A stretch of DNA of 12,463 nt from SG8-41 sp029864385 (GTDB lineage Bacteria; Pseudomonadota; Gammaproteobacteria; Burkholderiales; SG8-41): the NCBI GenBank assembly GCA_029864385.1, contig JAOTTL010000111.1, forward strand, positions 1 to 12,463, given 5' to 3'. Positions within the stretch are counted from its first letter, which is position 1. Each line of letters begins with the position of its first letter. The notes beneath the pieces were generated by a model, which was not told where the DNA came from, ran no database searches, and worked only from the letters and a program-made list of their open reading frames with translations. Both the position numbers and the translations under genes were made by a program. Of the stretch, positions 1 through 6,036 are shown one piece after another.

Positions 1-1
1 G

Positions 2-1309
2 ACCGAGTCCCGCATCCGGCAGGCGCTAGCCGAGCGAAGCACGGGGCCCCAACGCTGCAAGCTCGCGGTCGCCGCGCAGTATGCGGCGGCGCTGGAAGCC
101 TACCTCACCAAGGTGCCCCGCGTGCAGAAAGTAACGGTGTCGGGAAGCTTCCGCCGCAGGCGCGAGACCGTGGGTGATCTGGACGTGCTCGTTACCGCGC
201 GTGCGGGCAGTCCCGTGATGGAGCGCTTCACCGGCTACGACGAGGTCAAGAATGTTTTGGCGCGCGGAGAGACGCGCTCGAGCGTGACGCTGAAGAGTGG
301 CCTGCAAGTTGATCTGCGGCTTGTCGCACCGGAGAGCTACGGTGCAGCGCTGCATTACTTTACGGGATCGAAGGCGCACAACATCGCGGTTCGGCGCCTG
401 GCGCAGGCGCGCGGCCTGAAGATCAATGAATACGGCGTATTCCGGCGGAAGCAGCGGGTGGCAGGCGACACGGAGGAGTCCGTTTTTTCTGCGGTGGGCC
501 TGCCCTGGATTCCGCCGGAATTGCGCGAGGACCGCGGCGAGATCGAGGCGGCGCGCGCCACAGGCCTGCCGCGGCTGGTCGAGCTGGCCGACCTCAAGGG
601 GGATTTGCATGCGCATACCAAGGCGACCGACGGGCACCACACCCTTCGCGAGATGGCGGCCGCGGCAAAGGCCGCCGGCCTGTCCTATCTCGCCATCACC
701 GAGCACTCGCGTCGGCTCACCGTGGCGCGCGGGCTGGACCCGCAGCGGCTGCTGAAGCAGATCGACGAGATCGACCGGCTGAATGGCGCGCTCCCCGGCT
801 TCACCGTGCTGAAGGGCATCGAAGTGGACATCCTCGAGGACGGCGGCCTGGATCTTCCCGACTCGGTCCTGTCGCGGCTCGATCTCGTGGTCGGCGCAGT
901 GCACAGCGCTTTCCAGCTGCCGCGGCGCAAGCAGATCGACCGGCTCCTGCGGGCGCTGGATAACCGGTATTTCACGCTGCTGGCCCATCCCTCATCGCGT
1001 CTGATCGGCGAGCGCGAGCCCGTCGACGTGGACATGCTGCGCATCGTGCGCGCCGCGAAGAAGCGTGGCTGCTTCCTCGAGCTAAACGCACAGCCAGCCC
1101 GGCTCGATCTCACGGATGTCCACTGTCAGATGGCGCGCGAGGAGGGTGTGCTCGTCGCCGTCAACTCCGACGCGCACAGCACGTTCGAGTTCGCCCAACT
1201 GCGGTTCGGCATCGGGCAGGCGCGCCGCGGCTGGCTCGCACCGGATGACATCCTCAACACGCGCACGCTGGCGCGGCTAAGGCCCATGCTGAAGCGAACG
1301 ATGGGCTGA
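2..1309 (+). CDS. polX: PolX-type DNA polymerase/3'-5' exonuclease with C-terminal PHP domain (5' end missing)
   Basis: Family X DNA polymerase of the bacterial PolX type, a gap-filling repair polymerase fused to a metal-dependent PHP phosphoesterase. The frame is open from base 2, so the gene begins before the window; 435 residues are visible of a protein usually near 570, so mainly the N-terminal helix-hairpin-helix part is missing. The polymerase core shows GSFRRRR followed by GDLDVLV (visible residues 48-63, two catalytic aspartates) and the third aspartate in LQVDLRL. The PHP domain follows with DLHAHT, ITEHS, GIEVDIL, GAVHS, LAHPSS and NSDAH, the metal-binding series. The GTG at 113 is internal, because conserved polymerase sequence continues upstream of it. 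The gene ends 23 bp before an FNR-type palindrome that probably serves the next gene, so PolX need not belong to the same regulon. Confidence 0.93.
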   Translation, partial: TESRIRQALAERSTGPQRCKLAVAAQYAAALEAYLTKVPRVQKVTVSGSFRRRRETVGDLDVLVTARAGSPVMERFTGYDEVKNVLARGETRSSVTLKSGLQVDLRLVAPESYGAALHYFTGSKAHNIAVRRLAQARGLKINEYGVFRRKQRVAGDTEESVFSAVGLPWIPPELREDRGEIEAARATGLPRLVELADLKGDLHAHTKATDGHHTLREMAAAAKAAGLSYLAITEHSRRLTVARGLDPQRLLKQIDEIDRLNGALPGFTVLKGIEVDILEDGGLDLPDSVLSRLDLVVGAVHSAFQLPRRKQIDRLLRALDNRYFTLLAHPSSRLIGEREPVDVDMLRIVRAAKKRGCFLELNAQPARLDLTDVHCQMAREEGVLVAVNSDAHSTFEFAQLRFGIGQARRGWLAPDDILNTRTLARLRPMLKRTMG

Positions 1310-1332
1310 GCGCGGCGCTGCGCGAGGCCTTT

Positions 1333-1346
1333 TTGACTCAGATCAA
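1333..1346 (+). promoter_or_regulatory. FNR/DNR-type operator upstream of archease-rtcB
   Basis: TTGACtcagATCAA, an exact TTGAY-N4-RTCAA palindrome. A weak -10-like TAACAT (1368-1373) lies 21 bp downstream, the spacing of a class II activated promoter (site centred near -41). The predicted transcript would start near 1380, just upstream of the archease gene. The regulator could be FNR/ANR or a DNR/NnrR-type nitric oxide sensor; the site alone does not tell them apart. Confidence 0.72.
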
Positions 1347-1399
1347 CCGTCCGCGCAATCTGGGGATTAACATGTATTAGTAATCCGGGAATGATCGTA

Positions 1400-1825
1400 A
1401 TGGAAACCGCACGGCCTGCAGGCGACGCGTATTTCGAGCACGATGCCGACGTCGGGATCGTCGGGCGTGGCACGACCCTGGAGGAAGCGTTCGAGGCGGC
1501 CGCGCAGGCGACATTCGCGATCATGACCGACATTGGGGCAGTGCGGACTGAGCGGTCAGTCGCGCTCGAGTTCGAAGAGGCCGACGCCGAGCTGGCGCTG
1601 GTGCGTTGGCTCAATCAGCTGCTCGGGCTCTCACACGAGGAGGGGCTCGTATTTGGCCGTTTCTGGATCGAGCGTGACGGCGTGCACTGGCGTGGCGGCG
1701 CGAGCGGCGAGCCGTGGCGGCCGGGGCTCGAGCGCGGCGTCGAGGTAAAGGGCGCAACCCTCACCATGCTCGAGGTCAAGGAAGCCAGTGCCGGCTGGGA
1801 AGCGCGCTGCGTCGTCGATGTCTGA
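1400..1825 (+). CDS. Archease, activator of RtcB RNA ligase
   Basis: Small archease-family protein (141 residues from this start). Archeases help RtcB become guanylylated and turn over many times during RNA ligation. The sequence shows the family's N-terminal signature FEHDADVGI (canonical HTADIGI) with its acidic metal ligands, a central ELALVRWLNQLL helix, and a C-terminal EVKGATLTML...CVVDV block matching the usual VKAVTYH...VVFDV ending. It lies 168 bp upstream of rtcB, the classical partner. Two starts are possible: ATG 1391 (no spacer after GGGA) and ATG 1400 (GGGA at 1387-1390 with 9 bases of spacer); the second is preferred. An FNR-type operator lies just upstream, suggesting induction when oxygen falls or NO appears. 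Confidence 0.88.
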   Translation: METARPAGDAYFEHDADVGIVGRGTTLEEAFEAAAQATFAIMTDIGAVRTERSVALEFEEADAELALVRWLNQLLGLSHEEGLVFGRFWIERDGVHWRGGASGEPWRPGLERGVEVKGATLTMLEVKEASAGWEARCVVDV

Positions 1826-1832
1826 GGAGGCC

Positions 1833-1858
1833 GTGAATCGTGAATCGAAAGATCGATA
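1833..1858 (+). repeat. 7-bp-period repeat (GTGAATC family), copy 1
   Basis: GTGAATC is repeated twice and then decays (GAAAGATC, GATAACC). It starts 8 bp after the archease stop codon. Related arrays lie at 4340, 4407, 5956, 8673 and 11613. Confidence 0.7.
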
Positions 1859-1859
1859 A

Positions 1860-1942
1860 CCACGGAAACACACGGAATGTCATAGAAGACCCCGTGACCG
1901 TTATTCTTGTCTTGTTCCGTGTGCTTCCGTGTGATTCCGTGG
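1860..1942. repeat. Imperfect inverted repeat of CACGGAA units between archease and rtcB
   Basis: The left arm (1860-1877) contains CCACGGAAACACACGGAA and the right arm (1915-1942) contains its complement in extended form (TTCCGTGTG, CTTCCGTGTG, ATTCCGTGG). The arms could form a long hairpin with a loop of about 37 bases in the archease-rtcB transcript. It looks like a dispersed intergenic element rather than a simple terminator, since no T-run follows. Confidence 0.65.
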
Positions 1943-1993
1943 CCAATGATTTTCGCGTTTCTCCGGAGTTTTGAGAGCACGCCGGTTCTAGGG

Positions 1994-3427
1994 ATGGATA
2001 TCTCACGCCTGAAGCAAATCGATGACTGGTCGTGGACCGTGCCGCGCGTGGCGGGAGAGATACGCAGCGAGGTCAAGCTCTACGGCAACCGTGAGCTGCT
2101 CGAGACCATGGACAACAAGGTGCTCGAGCAGCTCACCAATGTCGCGCGGTTGCCCGGCCTGGTGGGGCCGGCAATGACGATGCCCGATGCGCACTGGGGC
2201 TACGGTTTCCCGATCGGCGGGGTCGCCGCATTCGATCCCGAGCACGGCGGCATTATCTCGGCCGGCGGGGTGGGCTTCGACATTTCCTGTGGCATCCGGT
2301 GCTTGCGCGGCAATCTCGACTTGCCGCAGATCGCGGAGTTCCTTCCCTCGCTGGCACGCGAGCTGTCCGAGAAGATTCCCGCCGGCATGGGTGAGGAAGG
2401 CGACCTGAAGCTCGGTACCGCCGAGCTGGACAAGGTGCTGACGGGCGGCGCCCGCTGGGCAGTGAAGCGCGGTTACGGTGACCCTGCCGATCTCGAGTTC
2501 ATCGAGGAGTGCGGGTGCATGGCTGGACCGGTGCCCGAGAACGTTTCGGCACTCGCGAAAAAGCGCCAGCGCGGCGAGATGGGAACGCTCGGATCGGGCA
2601 ATCATTATCTCGAAGTGCAGGTCGTCGACCGCATTTATGACGCGGCGGCGGCGGGCGCATATGGCCTGCACGAGGGCCAGATCATCGTCTCGATCCACTG
2701 CGGCTCGCGCGGGCTCGGGCACCAGATCGGTACCGACTACCTGGTGAGCCTCGCGAAGGCGGCGAGCCGCCTGGGTATCACGTTGCCGGACCGCGAGCTC
2801 GCGTGCGCGCCGATCAATTCGCCGGAGGGCCAGCAATACATCGGCGCCATGAACGCGGGCATGAACTGCGCGCTCGCGAACCGCCAGATCCTCACGCATT
2901 TGACGCGCACGGCGTTCGCGCGCATCGTCCGAGGCGCCGGCCTGGAGACTCTGTTCGACGTGTCGCATAACACGTGCAAGGCGGAACGCCACCGGGTCGA
3001 TGGGCAGGAGCGGCTCCTCTACGTTCACCGCAAGGGCGCGACGCGCGCGTTCGGGCCAGGGCATCCGGAGGTGCCCGCGCGCTACCGTGAGATCGGGCAG
3101 CCGGTGATCATCGGCGGGAGCATGGGCACCGGCTCCTATATCCTCGCGGGGAACGCCGAGAGCGAGCAGCGCGCATTTGGCTCGGCGAGCCATGGAGCTG
3201 GCCGCGCGATGAGCCGCCGCCAGGCGCTCAAGCAATGGCGTGGGCGTCAACTCGTCGACGATCTGGCAGCGAAGGGAATCCTCATCCGCACGCGCTCGAT
3301 GCGGGGGGTGGCGGAAGAGGCGCCCGGGGCCTACAAGGACGTCGATGTCGTGGCCGAGGCGACCGAGCGGGCCGGACTCGCGCGCCGCGTCGCGTTCCTG
3401 CGGCCAAAGGTCTGCATCAAGGGTTGA
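1994..3427 (+). CDS. rtcB: RtcB RNA-splicing/repair ligase
   Basis: RtcB joins RNA ends carrying 2',3'-cyclic phosphate or 3'-phosphate to 5'-OH ends, using GTP and Mn2+. The 477-residue protein has typical length and the full metal and guanylylation set: C99 (DISCGIR), H204 (GSGNH), H235 (IHCGSRG), H325 (DVSHN) and H400 (SHGAGR, the guanylylated histidine); spacing matches the characterised archaeal enzyme closely. It also shows MPDAHWGYGFPIGG near the N-terminus. ATG 1994 gives the usual MDISRLKQIDDWSW beginning; the reading frame extends upstream to 1907 only through repeat-derived sequence. No operator was found in the 168 bp upstream, so it is likely co-transcribed with archease from the box at 1333. 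RtcB in bacteria heals damaged tRNA and rRNA, which fits a stress island. Confidence 0.96.
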   Translation: MDISRLKQIDDWSWTVPRVAGEIRSEVKLYGNRELLETMDNKVLEQLTNVARLPGLVGPAMTMPDAHWGYGFPIGGVAAFDPEHGGIISAGGVGFDISCGIRCLRGNLDLPQIAEFLPSLARELSEKIPAGMGEEGDLKLGTAELDKVLTGGARWAVKRGYGDPADLEFIEECGCMAGPVPENVSALAKKRQRGEMGTLGSGNHYLEVQVVDRIYDAAAAGAYGLHEGQIIVSIHCGSRGLGHQIGTDYLVSLAKAASRLGITLPDRELACAPINSPEGQQYIGAMNAGMNCALANRQILTHLTRTAFARIVRGAGLETLFDVSHNTCKAERHRVDGQERLLYVHRKGATRAFGPGHPEVPARYREIGQPVIIGGSMGTGSYILAGNAESEQRAFGSASHGAGRAMSRRQALKQWRGRQLVDDLAAKGILIRTRSMRGVAEEAPGAYKDVDVVAEATERAGLARRVAFLRPKVCIKG

Positions 3428-3438
3428 AGACCGGATCA

Positions 3439-3452
3439 TTGACGCAAGTCAA
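3439..3452 (+). promoter_or_regulatory. FNR/DNR-type operator, distal of a tandem pair
   Basis: TTGACgcaaGTCAA, with perfectly palindromic arms, lies 11 bp after the rtcB stop codon. Its centre is 59 bp upstream of the next box (3498), near -100 of the predicted start at about 3545. A second site upstream of a class II site is a known arrangement for CRP/FNR-family activators. Confidence 0.68.
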
Positions 3453-3497
3453 GTTCGGGCCAGCTATTTTCCTGCTTACCTCATGCCGCTTTGTCTA

Positions 3498-3538
3498 TTG
3501 ATCTAGGTCAAAGAATACGTCCTCGCCCGACCTATCAT
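3498..3538 (+). promoter_or_regulatory. Class II FNR/DNR-type promoter for the small protein-CBS-HPF operon
   Basis: TTGATctagGTCAA (3498-3511) is followed after 21 bp by TATCAT (3533-3538), a five-of-six match to the sigma70 -10 hexamer. This is textbook class II spacing, with a start near 3545. The -10 hexamer overlaps the ATG at 3537, so that ATG cannot be the translation start of the next gene. Confidence 0.78.
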
Positions 3539-3566
3539 GGACGTTGAAGGCCAACCGGAGAAAGCG

Positions 3567-3794
3567 ATGAGAGCCCAGACGCACCAACCGGCCAGGCGCG
3601 GGCGCCCGAGCAAGCGTAACAGCCAGCGGGTGACGCTGGGCCGGATAGCTCCGTGGTCGATTCCAGGTATGGAGCCGCATGCATTCGAGATGTTTTCCGA
3701 CCGCCTCGACGACCGAGTCGAGTACGAACGGATCATCAGGGATTTCGTGTCGGTGCACGACGCGGTGTTCGCAGCTGACGAGTACGACAGCTGA
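3567..3794 (+). CDS. Small basic/acidic protein with AT-hook-like motif, function unknown
   Basis: A 75-residue protein that I do not recognise as a named family. ATG 3567 has GGAG (3557-3560) six bases upstream and lies about 22 bases after the predicted transcript start; the alternative ATG 3537 overlaps the -10 element and is rejected. The N-terminal third is strongly basic and contains RRGRPSKR (residues 10-17), matching the RGRP core of AT-hook minor-groove DNA-binding motifs. The C-terminal half is acidic and predicted helical (EYERIIRDFVSVHDAVFAADE). It is first in a likely operon with the CBS-pair protein (35 bp gap). A DNA-binding accessory role is possible, but a single short motif is weak evidence. 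Confidence 0.7.
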   Translation: MRAQTHQPARRGRPSKRNSQRVTLGRIAPWSIPGMEPHAFEMFSDRLDDRVEYERIIRDFVSVHDAVFAADEYDS

Positions 3795-3829
3795 GGAACA
3801 GGCGCGGCGACGCAGAAAGGAAGGGCGCC

Positions 3830-4285
3830 ATGACAACCATAGGTGGGATCTGCAGTCGGGATGTCGTGTTTACCACGCGCGATACGACAGTATCGGCCGG
3901 AGCGAAGCTAATGCGCGAGCATCACGTTGGGAGCATCGTGGTGGTCGAGCAGATGAACGGGGGCAAGCGTCTTCCGTTGGGTATCGTTACCGATCGCGAT
4001 ATCGTCGTCGAAGTCGTCGCGCCGGAGCTCGATACCGAGACGATCACGGTAGGCGACATCATGACGACTGAACTCGTGACGGCGCGTGAGAGCGAAGGCC
4101 TGCTCGAGACCATGGAAATCATGCGCTACAAGGGCGTTCGCAGGATTCCGGTGGTCGACAGCGCGGGACAGTTGATCGGCATTGCTTCGATCGATGATCT
4201 CCTCGAGGTGCTCGCCGAGGAGATGACCGAGCTCGCGAAGATCGTCACGCGCGAGCGAGTGCACGAGGTGCAGGCACGCAAGTAA
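3830..4285 (+). CDS. CBS-pair protein
   Basis: A stand-alone tandem CBS (Bateman) protein of 151 residues, a module that binds adenosyl ligands such as AMP, ATP or NAD(H) and reports energy state. The first CBS domain spans about residues 8-62 and ends with GIVTDRDIV; the second spans about 77-132, with VGDIMT at its entry, RRIPVVD and GIASIDDLL. No enzyme or membrane domain is attached. ATG 3830 is preceded by AGGAAGGG with suitable spacing. Stand-alone CBS proteins of this size include Mycobacterium Hrp1 (Rv2626c), one of the strongest hypoxia-induced proteins of the DosR regulon. It is probably co-transcribed from the class II FNR-type promoter at 3498-3538. Its partner protein is unknown. 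Confidence 0.93.
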   Translation: MTTIGGICSRDVVFTTRDTTVSAGAKLMREHHVGSIVVVEQMNGGKRLPLGIVTDRDIVVEVVAPELDTETITVGDIMTTELVTARESEGLLETMEIMRYKGVRRIPVVDSAGQLIGIASIDDLLEVLAEEMTELAKIVTRERVHEVQARK

Positions 4286-4298
4286 GCATCCGTAACAA

Positions 4299-4314
4299 GC
4301 TAAAAAAGATTAGC
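4299..4314 (+). other. Small hairpin after the CBS gene
   Basis: GCTAA (4299-4303) and TTAGC (4310-4314) form a 5-bp stem with a 6-base loop, 13 bp after the CBS stop codon. No T-run follows, so it is a poor terminator and readthrough into the HPF gene is plausible. Confidence 0.3.
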
Positions 4315-4339
4315 CAAAGAAAAGCGCCGATGAGGAACC

Positions 4340-4370
4340 GTGAATCGTGAATGGTAAATCGCGAATCGAT
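4340..4370 (+). repeat. 7-bp-period repeat (GTGAATC family), copy 2
   Basis: Units GTGAATC, GTGAATG, GTAAATC, GCGAATC and GATCGAG run in the 231-bp gap between the CBS and HPF genes. No operator or second clear promoter was seen in this gap. Confidence 0.7.
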
Positions 4371-4406
4371 CGAGCGGACTCATTCGGTAAGGGGTGTTCT
4401 TGTTGG

Positions 4407-4434
4407 TGATCACCGTTTACCGTTCAATGGTCAC
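4407..4434 (-). repeat. 7-bp-period repeat family, inverted copy
   Basis: Read on the minus strand: GTGACCA, TTGAACG, GTAAACG, GTGATCA, four units with the same 7-bp period and the GTRAAYS-like pattern of the other arrays. It faces the array at 4340, so the two could pair partially. Confidence 0.6.
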
Positions 4435-4516
4435 CGGTCTGGTCGGTGCCCACCGTCGGCTCGACGGGTTTGGGTGTTTCGGTTGCGGACGGTAGGTAGC
4501 TCAAGAGGAGGCAAGA

Positions 4517-4897
4517 ATGATCATTGCTGATTCGGTCCAGATCACCCTGCGCGGTATTTCACATTCGGACGCACTCGAGGCGCGCATACGGGATAAGGTC
4601 AAAAAACTCGCGCAAATCTTCCCTGCGCTGATGGGCGTTCGGGTGGTGGCGGAGGTACCGCACCAGCGTCACATTCACGGCAACCAGTTCGTGGTGCGGC
4701 TCGATATCACCATGCCGAGAAGCGAGATCGTCGTAAGTCGCGACCACCACGAGGAAATCTACGTCGCGGTGCGCGACGCGTTCCGCGCCGCCCGGCGGCA
4801 GCTGGGCGAGTACGCGCGCAGGCGACACGGCGCCGAGACGGAGAGTTGGGCCGCCCGCGCTGCCGCGCCCCAGGAGCCGACCGTTGCAAAAGACTAA
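4517..4897 (+). CDS. Short ribosome hibernation-promoting factor (HPF/RaiA family)
   Basis: A 126-residue Ribosomal_S30AE family protein. Members sit in the mRNA/tRNA channel of the 30S subunit and keep ribosomes idle but intact during starvation or anoxia. The HPF fold covers about residues 1-105, with an N-terminal strand VQITLRG, a helix EARIRDKVKKL, VRVVAEVPH, HIHGNQFVVRLDITMPRSEIVVSR, and a basic helix ending RRQLGEYARRR. The tail (residues 106-126) is Ala-rich with no extra domain, so this is the short type without the dimerising C-domain. A strong GAGGAGG lies before ATG 4517. It overlaps the next gene by 14 bp. It is clearly paralogous to the HPF part of the gene at 8777-9343 (shared HxHGN, SR, YVAxRDA and RRQLxxYARxRxG). 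Confidence 0.92.
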   Translation: MIIADSVQITLRGISHSDALEARIRDKVKKLAQIFPALMGVRVVAEVPHQRHIHGNQFVVRLDITMPRSEIVVSRDHHEEIYVAVRDAFRAARRQLGEYARRRHGAETESWAARAAAPQEPTVAKD

Positions 4898-5381
4898 CGC
4901 CTGCATTGTCGTCGCCGACGGGGGGCGGGCACGGCTGTTTGTCGCCGTGGTGGATGACGCGGCGCAGGACCGGATGAATCTCGTCGAGCGTGAGTGTCTC
5001 GTGAATTCCGACTACCGGGCGCACGGCGGGGATTCGCCCGCGCGCACGAAGAGCGAGCGCATGACCAATCGGCAGGCCGGGGACGTCCACCCCATCGATG
5101 CGCGCCGCGACCAGCACCGGCTCGAGCTGGAACGGCGTTTCGCCCGGGAGATCGCGCAGCATCTGGCGCAGTTTACGCGGGGATGGAATCACGGCAGCGT
5201 CGTTTTGGTAGCCGAGCCGCGACTGCTGGGCCTCGTGAGGGAACCGCTGCACAAGGCACTGCATCGGGATGTCGAGCTGAAAGAACTGGCAAAGGACTAT
5301 TCGCACCTTACGGCCGCGGAGCTGCGCGAGCACCTGGCGCTCAACCGCATGATCCCCCCGCGCGTTTCCGGCGCGCGGTGA
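4884..5381 (+). CDS. Host_attach family protein (eRF1-like fold)
   Basis: A 165-residue protein with the hallmark N-terminal strand CIVVADGGRARLF of the family annotated as 'protein required for attachment to host cells'. The C-terminal half fits the same family: NHGSVVLVAEPRLLGLVREPL and ELAKDYSHLTAAELREHL. From memory, this family belongs to the fold superfamily of the middle domain of archaeal/eukaryotic release factor eRF1, and bacterial relatives are proposed to act on stalled ribosomes; the attachment name is historical. The start is a TTG at 4884 with GGAG at 4873-4876, seven bases upstream, and it overlaps the HPF gene by 14 bp, so the two are translationally coupled. Mycobacterium Rv2629 in the DosR regulon is a comparable eRF1-like protein. 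Biochemical function is unproven. Confidence 0.85.
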   Translation: MQKTNACIVVADGGRARLFVAVVDDAAQDRMNLVERECLVNSDYRAHGGDSPARTKSERMTNRQAGDVHPIDARRDQHRLELERRFAREIAQHLAQFTRGWNHGSVVLVAEPRLLGLVREPLHKALHRDVELKELAKDYSHLTAAELREHLALNRMIPPRVSGAR

Positions 5382-5384
5382 TCT

Positions 5385-5404
5385 GACAGCCGTGTCGCGC
5401 TGTC
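5385..5404. terminator. Possible bidirectional hairpin between converging genes
   Basis: GACAGC (5385-5390) pairs with GCTGTC (5399-5404) across an 8-base loop, lying exactly in the 24-bp gap between the Host_attach stop codon and the stop codon of the minus-strand zinc-ribbon gene. There is no T-run, so intrinsic termination would be weak. Confidence 0.35.
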
Positions 5405-5405
5405 G

Positions 5406-5936
5406 TTAGCGCTTTCGATCCGCTGTTTTCTCGTCGCGCGTCCAGTCCACGCGCAGCAGATTCTCGCCGTCGTTGTAATGGAACTCGAGGAGGCCCTGAT
5501 AGGCATGTTCGAGAGCCTCGCCGAGGCTGCGCGCCAGATGAATGCCCGTCGTCGTAACGATGACGCCGCCGTTGTAAGGCTCGACCGCGATGATGCGCTC
5601 GAGCGGGTGTCCAGCTTTCTCTCTTTCGCCATGATGGCGCACGAGATTCAGGATTTCGTCGCGGTGCTGGCCGAGGAAACCGCCACTCAACGTGACGTAG
5701 CCGGCCGGCAGGCGATCGCGAATACGATGGCAGGCGGGGCACGGCCGCTGATGAGCCTGGTCGGGCCGCGGCAGCCATTGCCAGCGGCCCTTGTGATGGA
5801 CGGCGCCGCAGTCCGGGCAGACCGTCGGTTCCGGCAGTTTGCCGCGGCTGCGGTAGGTGTCGTGGACTCGCTCCTGGATCAGCTTGTCGCGCCGCACTGG
5901 GCGGAAGCCGGTACGAAAGTTGCCGGGTCCGGTCAT
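5406..5936 (-). CDS. BCAM0308-family zinc-ribbon protein (NMD3-like N-terminus)
   Basis: A 176-residue protein of the BCAM0308 family. It contains two CxxC knuckles, C40-x2-C43 (VCPDCGAVHHKG) and C66-x2-C69 (PCPACHRI), forming a zinc ribbon that resembles the N-terminus of NMD3, the eukaryotic/archaeal 60S export and quality-control factor. The preceding block DKLIQERVHDTYRSRGKLPEP is typical of the family (residues about 17-37). The rest is a mixed alpha/beta region (HPLERIIAVEPYNGGVIVTTTGIHLARSLGEAL). ATG 5936 has a strong AAGGAGG just upstream; the frame extends further only through repeat DNA. It lies 100 bp downstream of the 178-aa gene and is probably co-transcribed from the box at 6640. 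The family name comes from a gene in the low-oxygen-activated locus of B. cenocepacia. Molecular function is unknown. Confidence 0.88.
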   Translation of the reverse strand: MTGPGNFRTGFRPVRRDKLIQERVHDTYRSRGKLPEPTVCPDCGAVHHKGRWQWLPRPDQAHQRPCPACHRIRDRLPAGYVTLSGGFLGQHRDEILNLVRHHGEREKAGHPLERIIAVEPYNGGVIVTTTGIHLARSLGEALEHAYQGLLEFHYNDGENLLRVDWTRDEKTADRKR

Positions 5937-5955
5937 GATGCCTCCTTCATCTCGA

Positions 5956-5976
5956 GTGAACGGTAAACGGTAACAG
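5956..5976 (+). repeat. 7-bp-period repeat family, copy in the 178-aa/zinc-ribbon gap
   Basis: Units GTGAACG, GTAAACG and GTAACAG lie in the 100-bp gap between the two minus-strand genes. They are the GTGAACG variant of the same repeat family. Confidence 0.55.
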
Positions 5977-6036
5977 CCATCTCGCTCGTATTTCCTGTAA
6001 CACGTCTTAACGCCGTTCACCGATCGCGGTGTTTGG

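Noticed and set aside
1310..1334. Possible intrinsic terminator after polX (GC-rich stretch then T5)
   Set aside because: Only a 4-bp stem can be drawn, and the T-run is partly the first bases of the FNR-type palindrome.
1907..1993. N-terminal extension of RtcB by 29 residues
   Set aside because: The extension is translated from the inverted repeat element and is not like RtcB; ATG 1994 gives the standard family start.
2003..3439. A 478-codon open frame on the minus strand opposite rtcB
   Set aside because: It is antisense to a clearly conserved RtcB; the translation looks like a shadow product with many Arg/Ala/His residues and no motif.
4402..4413. A possible operator (TTGGTGATCACC) before the HPF gene
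   Set aside because: It does not fit TTGAY-N4-RTCAA and is explained by the inverted copy of the 7-bp repeat family.
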